Assembly: GCA_023667695.1 (NCBI GenBank)
Contig: JAMOZY010000004.1
Span: 1-46,316, forward strand
Origin: Clostridium sp.
GTDB taxonomy: Bacteria > Bacillota > Clostridia > Lachnospirales > Lachnospiraceae
Length of the DNA stretch: 46,316 bases
Direction: 5' to 3'
In this document: positions 34,663 to 42,566 of the stretch, one piece after another
Position numbering within the stretch: position 1 is the first letter of the stretch
Layout of the letters: the number at the start of each line of letters is the position of its first letter
Position numbers and translations under genes: made by a program
The notes under the pieces: model-generated
What the model was told of the DNA's origin: nothing
The model's input: the letters and a program-made list of their open reading frames with translations, nothing else
Database searches by the model: none

Positions 34663-35757
34663 ATGTTACAACCTACAGATCAGTTTCATGGCAGTGATTT
34701 GGAGAAAATCGAACAGTATTACGGCATCCGGAGAGAGGATATCCGTCCCTTTGGCTCTAACGTGAATCCGCTGGGCATGTCACCAATGATGAAGCAGGCC
34801 CTGCAAAAGCATATAGACATCCTGACAGAGTATCCGGATCGGGAATATACGGATTTGAAGGAGGCCATTCACACATATACCGGAGCGGAAGCTGCTCATA
34901 TTCTGCCCGGTAGCGGCTCTACGGAGCTGATTGTTACCTTTATTACTACCATCAAGCCGAAAAAAACCATTGTAGTAGAGCCGACTTATTCGGAATATAA
35001 ACGGGATTTAAAGGCAGTAAAAAGCGAAATCATTGATTTTATTCTAACAGAAGAAAACCAGTTTCAACTCAATCCGGATGAGCTTTGCAGGCAAATCGAT
35101 GACTCTGTGGATATGGTTATCATCTGTAATCCAAACAATCCCACCTCCACCTGTCTGACGGTCGGACAGCTTCAGAAAATTGTGGAAGCCTGCCTTCAGA
35201 CCTCTACCTTCGTCCTGGTAGATGAAACCTATGTGGAATTCGTTCCGGATGTAGCTGCTGTTTCAGCCATCCCGCTGGTAAAGGACTATAAGAACCTAAT
35301 CGTACTTCGCGGTGTTTCCAAGTTCTTTGCCGTACCCGGTCTCCGGCTGGGATATGCCTGTACCTCCAATGATAAGCTGCTCCGTCATATCCGGAAGCAT
35401 ACGAACCCATGGGGAATCAGTTCCATTGCTGCCTATGCCGGAACTGTCATGTTTCAGGACACCTGCTACATCAATGCAACCCGAAGCCTGATTTCCCAGG
35501 AACAGAGCCTGGTCTGCTCCGCCCTGAAGACAAGAAAGACGATTCAGGTATTTCCACCTGCCGCCAACTTCGTATTGGTAAAGCTGAAACAGGAGGAGCT
35601 GACTGCTGCAGAGCTGTTTGAACATTGTATCCGGAAAAATCTAATGATTCGGGACTGCTCCAACTTCCTCGGTCTTGGCCCAAAATACTTCCGTTTTTGC
35701 TTTCTGAAGCCGGAGGATGATGATTTACTGGTCAATACCCTGCTGGAGATTGTATAA
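34663..35757 (+). CDS. Class I/II pyridoxal-phosphate aminotransferase, HisC/CobD-like
   Basis: The 364-residue protein is a PLP fold-type I enzyme like histidinol-phosphate aminotransferase (HisC) and threonine-phosphate decarboxylase (CobD). Visible motifs are the N-terminal FGSNVNPLGMSP, the aromatic-ring contact region LPGSGSTELI, the PLP-Asp environment VIICNPNNPTS and FVLVDETYVEF, the Schiff-base Lys in RGVSKFFAVPGLRLGYA, and FRFCFLKPEDD at the end. The opening resembles the N-terminus of CobD (FGSNVNPLG), but neither cobalamin nor histidine genes are adjacent, so the substrate stays open. The start at 34663 follows AAGAAGGAGAGG; a frame opening at 34573 would run through the repeat array and is rejected. 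Its end is one base from the convergent AraC gene. Confidence 0.85.
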   Translation: MLQPTDQFHGSDLEKIEQYYGIRREDIRPFGSNVNPLGMSPMMKQALQKHIDILTEYPDREYTDLKEAIHTYTGAEAAHILPGSGSTELIVTFITTIKPKKTIVVEPTYSEYKRDLKAVKSEIIDFILTEENQFQLNPDELCRQIDDSVDMVIICNPNNPTSTCLTVGQLQKIVEACLQTSTFVLVDETYVEFVPDVAAVSAIPLVKDYKNLIVLRGVSKFFAVPGLRLGYACTSNDKLLRHIRKHTNPWGISSIAAYAGTVMFQDTCYINATRSLISQEQSLVCSALKTRKTIQVFPPAANFVLVKLKQEELTAAELFEHCIRKNLMIRDCSNFLGLGPKYFRFCFLKPEDDDLLVNTLLEIV

Positions 35758-35758
35758 G

Positions 35759-36619
35759 TCAGCCGATTGCCTTCAGTCTTGCCTGTTTGGGCGTTTCTTC
35801 CTTGAATTTCTTATAAATCCGGATAAAATGGCTGGTATCGGCAAAGCCGACCTCCTGTGCGATATAGCTGATGTCAAAATCACTATACAACACCAGCTCT
35901 TCTGCCTTGGCAATTCGGATGTATTCGATATATTCTTTACAGGAACGCCCGTATTGCTTTTTAAATAGCTTGGCAAAATTTGAATAACTCATTCCACTCT
36001 TCTCCGCCAGGTCCTGCACCCGGATTATTTCAAAGGAATGGATGTCAATATACTCCAAAATATTAGCAAAAAAGACTGAGCCTCCTTCCTCTTTCTTCTC
36101 CTCTGTCAGAACAGTGCCGCCGGCTTCCCGACTCCGTACCATTTGAATCAGCATAACAGACAGATTGGAATAAATATTCAATTCATATCCGAACTGCCGT
36201 CCTTCCATCTCCTCCAGACAATTCTGAATATAGACATGGAACGGATTCTCTTCCTGCTCCCGCAGATAAATCAAAGGATTTTTTTCATGAATGTCTGAAA
36301 GCATCCTTCGAATCTTCGGCAAATATACACCCGGAATCTTAATCGTATTTAAGTCAAACTTTATAACTGCATAGTTGGATGGAAATATGCCGTCAGCCTG
36401 AATCCGATGCAGCAGCTTAGGAGGCAGAACAATAACAGAACCTTCCGCCAGATGATATCTGTACTTTCCACAGTCAACCTGAATACTGCCTCTTGTAACA
36501 TACAAAATCTCAATAAAATAGTGCCAGTGTCCCTTTACCATAAAGGCCTCATCCCGAACCTCCTCCATATATATCTGGTAAGGTGTATTCATAACATCTA
36601 TATATTCAAATATTTCCAT
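35759..36619 (-). CDS. AraC-family transcriptional regulator
   Basis: The 286-residue protein has an N-terminal cupin-like ligand domain (residues 20-120: GHWHYFIEILYVTRGSIQVD, EGSVIVLPPKLLHRIQ) and a C-terminal double helix-turn-helix (about 190-286: VQDLAEKSGMSYSNFAKLFK, IAQEVGFADTSHFIRIYKKF). It is divergent from the epimerase-GH26 unit with 197 bases between starts, so it very likely regulates uptake or use of manno- or cello-oligosaccharides. AGGAAAAA precedes the ATG, a modest ribosome site. The target is inferred from position. Confidence 0.92.
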   Translation of the reverse strand: MEIFEYIDVMNTPYQIYMEEVRDEAFMVKGHWHYFIEILYVTRGSIQVDCGKYRYHLAEGSVIVLPPKLLHRIQADGIFPSNYAVIKFDLNTIKIPGVYLPKIRRMLSDIHEKNPLIYLREQEENPFHVYIQNCLEEMEGRQFGYELNIYSNLSVMLIQMVRSREAGGTVLTEEKKEEGGSVFFANILEYIDIHSFEIIRVQDLAEKSGMSYSNFAKLFKKQYGRSCKEYIEYIRIAKAEELVLYSDFDISYIAQEVGFADTSHFIRIYKKFKEETPKQARLKAIG

Positions 36620-36760
36620 TTTTTCCTTTGTCCTTTTCCTTATTTTTTATCAAATATCTTATATTATATTTCAATTCCAAAATAAATAAAAGAGATTTGT
36701 TCTATTTTTTGATTCATACATTCTAGAATAACCGCAGATAAGGGATTATACTAAAACCAG

Positions 36761-36789
36761 TTGAGATATAAGGCATTATCTGATATTAT
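36761..36789 (+). promoter_or_regulatory. Promoter of the epimerase-GH26 unit
   Basis: TTGAGA (36761-36766), a 17-base spacer and TATTAT (36784-36789) lie 28 bases before the epimerase start, leaving a short leader with the GGAGG site. The AT-rich region upstream (36640-36720) is where the divergent AraC regulator would bind. Confidence 0.6.
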
Positions 36790-36816
36790 GGCAGAATAGT
36801 CATGGAGGGATTTATT

Positions 36817-37980
36817 ATGTTAAAAGAAAAAGTTGAAAATAATTTAAATACCTGCATTCTTCCTTTTTGGAAACGTATGATTGACAAGGAAGCCGGTGGA
36901 TATTATGGGCTTCTGGATTTTGATTTGCATCTGGATAAAAAGGCAGAAAAGGGCTGTATCCTGAACAGCCGTATTCTCTGGTTCTTTTCCAATGTCTATC
37001 TGGAAACCAGGGATGCATCCGTGCTTCCATATGCAGAACATGCCTTTGTATTCTTAAAGACCTATTTTCTGGATCGAACCCACGGCGGTGTTTACTGGTC
37101 TGTGACCTATGACGGTAAGATAAAGGATGCTACCAAGCATACCTATAATCAGGCATTTGCAATCTATGCCCTATCCTCCTATTATGATGCAAGCGGGTCA
37201 GAAGAAGCCCTTGCCATGGCAAGGGAGCTTTTTCATACCGTAGAATCAAAATGCAGACTGGGAGAAGGATATGGGGAATCTTATACCATTGATTTTATAC
37301 CATCTGAAAATGACAAGCTTTCTGAAAATAACGTAATTGCAGACAAAACCATGAATACACTCCTGCATGTATGCGAGGCTTACACGGAATTATACCGGGT
37401 CAGTCAGGAGCCAACAGTGCGGGAACGTCTTTTCTGGACCACAGAAGAATTTTATAATACCGTATACAATCCGGATTTGCATCGACTAGAGGTATTCTTT
37501 GATGCAGACATGCATTCTATCATTGACCTACATTCCTTTGGCCACGATATTGAAGCCACCTGGCTGATTGACCGTGCCTTGACCGTATTGGATGACAGGA
37601 CATTATCGGAAAAGCTGGCCCCTATAATTCTGGATTTGACGGAAAAAATCTATGAAGCTGCATATGAAAACCATTCTGTTATGGCAGAAGCAGAAAACGG
37701 GATGGTTCTTACCACCCGTATCTGGTGGGTGCAATGTGAATCAATCATCGGTTTTTGGAATGCCTATCAGAAAACCGGCGACCAACGGTTTAAAGAGGCT
37801 GCAGAAGATATCTGGCAGTATGTAGAGGAGCATTTCATCGACCCTAGACCGGATTCGGAATGGTATTCCGAAGTAGATGCTAACGGAATACCAGACAGTC
37901 GGCTGCCCATTGCGGACCCATGGAAATGTCCATATCATAACGGAAGAATGTGTCTGGAAATCATGCATCGGATACAATAA
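36817..37980 (+). CDS. Cellobiose/mannobiose 2-epimerase (AGE family)
   Basis: The 387-residue protein matches cellobiose 2-epimerases, (alpha/alpha)6-barrel enzymes of the N-acylglucosamine 2-epimerase family that convert cellobiose to glucosylmannose or mannobiose to mannosylglucose. Histidine motifs typical of the active site are present: NVIADKTMNTLLHVCEAYTE, HSFGHDIEATWL (about residues 236-247) and the C-terminal PWKCPYHNGRMCLEIMHR. The length fits the family. The start at 36817 follows TGGAGG by eight bases; a reading from 36802 begins inside the ribosome site. It is followed 21 bases later by GH26, so mannobiose is the likelier natural substrate. Confidence 0.88.
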   Translation: MLKEKVENNLNTCILPFWKRMIDKEAGGYYGLLDFDLHLDKKAEKGCILNSRILWFFSNVYLETRDASVLPYAEHAFVFLKTYFLDRTHGGVYWSVTYDGKIKDATKHTYNQAFAIYALSSYYDASGSEEALAMARELFHTVESKCRLGEGYGESYTIDFIPSENDKLSENNVIADKTMNTLLHVCEAYTELYRVSQEPTVRERLFWTTEEFYNTVYNPDLHRLEVFFDADMHSIIDLHSFGHDIEATWLIDRALTVLDDRTLSEKLAPIILDLTEKIYEAAYENHSVMAEAENGMVLTTRIWWVQCESIIGFWNAYQKTGDQRFKEAAEDIWQYVEEHFIDPRPDSEWYSEVDANGIPDSRLPIADPWKCPYHNGRMCLEIMHRIQ

Positions 37981-38001
37981 GCACTTATATGGAGGAATAT
38001 C

Positions 38002-38940
38002 ATGAAACCCGTAAACAGCAACGCAACGAAAGAGGCCAGAGAGCTTCTGCAATACTTATATGATACGGCAGGCAGCAAAATCATTACCGGACAGCATACC
38101 CAGACCGTTCCAATGGAGGAACGGACACATATTCATAATCTGACCGGTAAATACCCAAAACTCCAAGGCTTTGAGCTGCTAGCCTATTCACCCAATATTA
38201 ATTATGCTGAGTCCTCGGAAGAATGTCTTATAGAAGTAGAAGAAAATAAGCATACCGTAGAAACTGCCATTCAATGGTCCAAATCCACAAATGGGATTGT
38301 CAGTCTTTGCTTCCACTGGTTTTCTCCTATTGGCGGAAAAGACAAAAGCTTTTATTCCATACATACGGATTTTAATCCATGCCAGATTTTCATTGAAGAA
38401 ACCAAGGAACGAAAAGCATTTTTTCACGATCTGGATGTCATTGCTGAAGAATTACGGCGATTTCAGATGGAATCCATTCCAGTCCTATGGCGTCCGCTTC
38501 ACGAATCCGAGGGAACCTGGTTCTGGTGGGGTTCTAAAGGGCAAGTCATTGCCCGGGAACTATATAAACTGGTATTTGACTATTATGTATATGAAAAGCA
38601 TCTGGACAATCTCCTTTGGGTCTGGAGTTGTCCGGCAAAGGACGGGTATCCAGGCGATTCTTATGTCGATGTGATTGGCTGGGATATCTACCTGGAGCCC
38701 CACACCACTACAGACTATAAAAAGGAATACGAGGAACTGATTGCGAATACTACCTGCAACAAGGTAGCAGCTCTGACAGAGGTTGGCATCATTCCAGATA
38801 TTGATATGCTAGAACAAAGCCGGATTCCGTGGGCCTACTACATGACCTGGTCCAAAGAATTCTGCCTAACGGAAGAACACAACGATAACGATTCTATAAA
38901 GAAAATGTATGCCAGTAATTATGCTGTTGTCATGAACTAA
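38002..38940 (+). CDS. Intracellular GH26 beta-mannanase/mannobiohydrolase-type glycosidase
   Basis: The 312-residue protein is a compact GH26 catalytic domain: the acid/base Glu168 in WRPLHESEGTWFWWG, and the nucleophile Glu260 in ALTEVG near the end. The opening KIITGQHTQ segment is also typical of GH26. There is no signal peptide, carbohydrate module or anchor, so it acts inside the cell on imported oligosaccharides rather than on polymeric mannan. TGGAGG precedes the ATG. Together with the epimerase it would turn manno-oligosaccharides into mannobiose and then mannosylglucose; the phosphorylase (GH130) that usually follows is not in the window. Confidence 0.9.
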   Translation: MKPVNSNATKEARELLQYLYDTAGSKIITGQHTQTVPMEERTHIHNLTGKYPKLQGFELLAYSPNINYAESSEECLIEVEENKHTVETAIQWSKSTNGIVSLCFHWFSPIGGKDKSFYSIHTDFNPCQIFIEETKERKAFFHDLDVIAEELRRFQMESIPVLWRPLHESEGTWFWWGSKGQVIARELYKLVFDYYVYEKHLDNLLWVWSCPAKDGYPGDSYVDVIGWDIYLEPHTTTDYKKEYEELIANTTCNKVAALTEVGIIPDIDMLEQSRIPWAYYMTWSKEFCLTEEHNDNDSIKKMYASNYAVVMN

Positions 38941-38958
38941 ATTATTTTGTCTTATTTC

Positions 38959-39012
38959 TTGACAAAAGAAAGATTCCTCCCTATACTAATACTGTTTAAA
39001 ACGAACCGTTTT
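38959..39012 (+). promoter_or_regulatory. Consensus promoter and operator-like repeat before the TauE/SafE gene
   Basis: TTGACA (38959-38964), a 17-base spacer and TATACT (38982-38987) form a near-perfect promoter. AAAACG-AAC-CGTTTT (38998-39012) is a 6-bp inverted repeat just after the expected transcript start and may bind a repressor. Confidence 0.72.
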
Positions 39013-39041
39013 CAGCAGGAATAAAGCGGAGGAATATTCTT

Positions 39042-39815
39042 ATGGAGCTTATCATTAAAATCATTGTCTGTCTATTCGCCGGCGCCGGCGCCGGTTTTGG
39101 AACCGGTTTTGCCGGAATGAGCGCTGCTGCCGTAATCGGACCAATGCTGATTACCTTTCTGGATATGCCTGCTTATCTGGCCGTCGGAGTGGGTCTTGCC
39201 AGCGATGTACTTGCCAGTGCTATAAGCGCCTATACCTACAAACGGAATAAAAATATTGACATTAAGAACGGCATTGTCATGATGGTATTCGTACTGCTTT
39301 TCACCACTGTTGGCAGCTATGTTGCCAGCTTTCTCCCCAATACGACAATGGGGAGCTTTTCTGTGGTTATGACCATGCTGCTCGGTGTAAAATTCATTGT
39401 AAAGCCGGTCATGACAACCAAAGAGTCTATGGAAAATGTTTCAAAGAAAAAACGTCTCCTGCAATCCATCATCGGCGGCACCGTTATTGGATTCATATGC
39501 GGATTCGTAGGTGCCGGCGGTGGAATGATGATGCTTCTTATATTAACCACCATTCTTGGTTATGAATTAAAATGCGCCGTAGGTACCAGTGTATTCATCA
39601 TGAGCTTTACAGCCTTAACCGGGGCAGTCAGCCATTTCTACTATGCCGGACTTCCGGATTTGACAACTCTGATACTCTGCATGGTATTCACCCTGATATT
39701 TGCCAGAATTGCCGCAGTCATAGCCAATAAAGCCCAGACCAAGACCCTCAACCGGGCTACCGGCATTATATTACTGGTACTTGGCATTGTAGTATTAAGC
39801 GTAAAGCTGTTTTAA
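39042..39815 (+). CDS. TauE/SafE-family membrane permease
   Basis: The 257-residue protein has about eight hydrophobic helices and the two family repeats: GAGFGTGFAGMSAAAVIGPM near the N-terminus and GFICGFVGAGGGMMMLLILT in the second half, each with the glycine-rich motif. Members move sulfite, sulfonates or related organic anions across the membrane. No sulfur gene is adjacent, so the substrate is open. GCGGAGG lies eleven bases before the ATG. It has its own promoter, so it is separate from the GH26 unit. Confidence 0.9.
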   Translation: MELIIKIIVCLFAGAGAGFGTGFAGMSAAAVIGPMLITFLDMPAYLAVGVGLASDVLASAISAYTYKRNKNIDIKNGIVMMVFVLLFTTVGSYVASFLPNTTMGSFSVVMTMLLGVKFIVKPVMTTKESMENVSKKKRLLQSIIGGTVIGFICGFVGAGGGMMMLLILTTILGYELKCAVGTSVFIMSFTALTGAVSHFYYAGLPDLTTLILCMVFTLIFARIAAVIANKAQTKTLNRATGIILLVLGIVVLSVKLF

Positions 39816-39883
39816 GCTTTTCGCATGTCTCCTCGCAGATTCCTCTTTGTACAATGCGTTAGCTGCAAATATCCTAAATTCAT

Positions 39884-42550
39884 TTAGCTCGGTACTGTCC
39901 CCAATACCTCCTTCACCGTCTGCTCCAACACCGCCATATCTACAGGCTTTGCAACATGCGCATTCATTCCGGCTGTCAGTGCATCCCGAACATCCTCAGC
40001 AAAGGCATTTGCAGTCATGGCAATAATCGGAATCGTCTTTGCCAGCGGATGCTCCAGCGTCCGGATGGCCTTTGTAGCCTCGTAACCGTTCATCACCGGC
40101 ATCTGTACGTCCATCAGAATCAACTGATACTGTTCTGGCGCAGCTTGCTTAAATGCCTCTACTGCAAGCTTTCCATTCTCAAAAATCTCACATGTAGCCC
40201 CTACGATATACAGCAGCTCACTGAGAATCTCTGCATTGATTTCATTGTCCTCTGCCACCAGGATATGCATCCCCTGGAAAATACTCTGTTCAGCAGCAAC
40301 CTCTGCCGCCGCAACAGACGGAGCTTCCTGGTTCAGGATTCCATCTACCTTCTGCCGAAAGCTGGTAATGAAGAATGGTTTCGGAAGAAACGCATCCACT
40401 CCAGCAGTCCGGGCTTCCTCCTCTACCTCTGGCCAATCATAGCTTGTCAAAACCAGAATCGGAATATTCTTTATTACAGCTTCCCGAATACAACGGGCAG
40501 TCTCCACCCCATCTATACCAGGCATCTTCCAATCCAGCAGAACGATATCATAAGGCTGTTCCTCTTCATCCGCGCGTTTCACCTGCTCTACTGCATCTCG
40601 ACCGTTCAGGACATAGTCTACCTGCACTCCGGTTCCCTCCATGTTCAACTGGATGTTCTGGCAGACAACCTCTTCATCATCTACTGCCAGAAGCCGGGTA
40701 ATGCCGTAATTTTTCCAAAAGTCCTGATCAATGGCTTCCTCATTAATCTGCAGATTCAATTCCACGATAAAGGTAGAACCTTCCCCCTTTTTACTTTTTA
40801 CTGCAATCGTTCCACCCATCAGGTCTAACAGATTTTTCGTAATCGCCATACCCAGACCGGTTCCCTGAATCTTATTCGTCACACTATCCTCTTCCCGGGT
40901 AAATGCCTGGAAAAGCGTATTTTGATACTCCTCACTCATTCCATAACCATTATCCGCTACGGTAAACCGATAGCTGGCTAACTGCCTGGCATGCTGTGGC
41001 AGCTCCTGCAGCGTTAACGTAACATGCCCTCCGTCCGGCGTGTATTTCACTGCGTTAGACAACAAATTCAGCAGAATCTGATTCAAACGGAGCTTATCCA
41101 TCACCACATGCTCATGCTTCAAATCTATACTGTAAACTTCAAAGTTGTGTCCCTTTGCCTTCATCTGCGGACGGATAATGCTGTCAATGTTTTCAATCAG
41201 CTCCACCATACTCTCATCGGACAGATTCAGGGTTGTCTTGCCCGCCTCAATTTTACTGATATCCAGAATATCATTAATCAGACCTAGCAGGTGTTGTCCC
41301 GAGGAAGTGATTTTTTGCGTATACTCTCTCACCTTATCCGGATTTTCTGCATCCCGTGCCAGCAAGGTAGCAAAGCCCACGATTGCATTCATCGGAGTGC
41401 GGATATCATGGCTCATATTGGACAGGAAGGAACTCTTTGCCCGGTTTGCTTCCTCCGCAATCTGGAATGCCTGCTCTGCCGACTCCTTCGAACGGGCAAG
41501 CATAGTATTGTATTCCTCCAGCTGCTGATTCAATTTTTCCTGTTGGCGCAGGTTCTCCTGCTCCTGCAAGTATAGCTGGGTGCTGTTGCGCTGCCGAAGG
41601 ACAGCCCCGGAAGCCAGAACCACCAGCAACAGAAGCACCATTCCCAGAATCAGCAGTGTACGCACGACGGTATTCATCATGTCTATTGTTCCGGAAGCCA
41701 CAAAATCCGCCGGAATCAAAAACAACAGCAGCGTATCATACTCCTCCAGTGAAGTAATACAGTAGTAATATTCCTTTCCATCCAGCTGAAAGTTCGTGCT
41801 AATCGTATGATTCTCTGTCAGGGCGGCACGAATATCCTGATACTGCTGTCCCTCCATCTCCTCTAACACCTTAAGTACATTATATGCCTGAATCAAGTTC
41901 CCTTCCGAGATATTGTCATGCATCCGGGTACCATTGCTTTTCAGAATATAGGTTTCATTCTGACCACCATAGGCAACACTGTCATAATACTGGGTCAGGG
42001 TGTATATATCCTTGAAAAGAACCGCATGGGTGAAGATAATACCATCCTCTGTCACCAGCGGCGTTTCCAGTTTCTGGGCAAAAATCCAGCAGCTGCTCTG
42101 AGAGATATAGCTATCTGAGATGAAGCTGTATCGCTCCGCTCCTCCGGCTACCAAATCCAAATCAGACCAGATACCGTGTCTGCCCTCTGCGTCCCAGCAG
42201 TCACCCTGACTATCCAGCAGCATAAGGTCGGAACTATAGCTATCCATTTCCAGCAGCTCCTCCAGCCTTCCTATATAGCTTACCACAGCCTCCCCGTCTG
42301 CAAAATCCTCTTCCTCTAATTCGTTAACCGCAGCGGTAAGATAGTTCCAATGGGTGTCCAACGCATTGCCCAGGTTCACCCGTACCTGAGCGGTAATCTC
42401 CACCAGCTGTGTAGTACGTTCTACAAAAACCTGATTATTCAGATATTTTGTAAAAAAGAAAATTCCTGCCAGTAAAACTGCCAACAATCCCAAGACCAGT
42501 ACGGTTGGAAGAATCATATTTCGTTTATTTCTTTTGAAACCTATCGTCAT
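39884..42550 (-). CDS. Hybrid sensor histidine kinase with two receiver domains
   Basis: The 888-residue protein contains, in order: a transmembrane helix (about 13-34), an extracytoplasmic sensor of about 255 residues resembling Cache/PAS-type folds, a second helix (about 294-315), a coiled-coil linker, a HisKA domain with His381 in SHDIRTPMNAIVGF, an HATPase domain (NQILLNLLSNAVKYTP, GTGLGMAI), a first receiver domain with Asp673 (VLLDWKMPGIDG), and a second with Asp814 (ILMDVQMPVMNG). There is no output or HPt domain, so the phosphate probably moves to a partner elsewhere. It lies 16 bases after the solute-binding lipoprotein gene, and the ribosome site (AAAGGAAA) is modest. The pair is discussed as a sensing module in the findings. 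Confidence 0.93.
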   Translation of the reverse strand: MTIGFKRNKRNMILPTVLVLGLLAVLLAGIFFFTKYLNNQVFVERTTQLVEITAQVRVNLGNALDTHWNYLTAAVNELEEEDFADGEAVVSYIGRLEELLEMDSYSSDLMLLDSQGDCWDAEGRHGIWSDLDLVAGGAERYSFISDSYISQSSCWIFAQKLETPLVTEDGIIFTHAVLFKDIYTLTQYYDSVAYGGQNETYILKSNGTRMHDNISEGNLIQAYNVLKVLEEMEGQQYQDIRAALTENHTISTNFQLDGKEYYYCITSLEEYDTLLLFLIPADFVASGTIDMMNTVVRTLLILGMVLLLLVVLASGAVLRQRNSTQLYLQEQENLRQQEKLNQQLEEYNTMLARSKESAEQAFQIAEEANRAKSSFLSNMSHDIRTPMNAIVGFATLLARDAENPDKVREYTQKITSSGQHLLGLINDILDISKIEAGKTTLNLSDESMVELIENIDSIIRPQMKAKGHNFEVYSIDLKHEHVVMDKLRLNQILLNLLSNAVKYTPDGGHVTLTLQELPQHARQLASYRFTVADNGYGMSEEYQNTLFQAFTREEDSVTNKIQGTGLGMAITKNLLDLMGGTIAVKSKKGEGSTFIVELNLQINEEAIDQDFWKNYGITRLLAVDDEEVVCQNIQLNMEGTGVQVDYVLNGRDAVEQVKRADEEEQPYDIVLLDWKMPGIDGVETARCIREAVIKNIPILVLTSYDWPEVEEEARTAGVDAFLPKPFFITSFRQKVDGILNQEAPSVAAAEVAAEQSIFQGMHILVAEDNEINAEILSELLYIVGATCEIFENGKLAVEAFKQAAPEQYQLILMDVQMPVMNGYEATKAIRTLEHPLAKTIPIIAMTANAFAEDVRDALTAGMNAHVAKPVDMAVLEQTVKEVLGTVPS

Positions 42551-42566
42551 AGTGTTTCCTTTCCTT

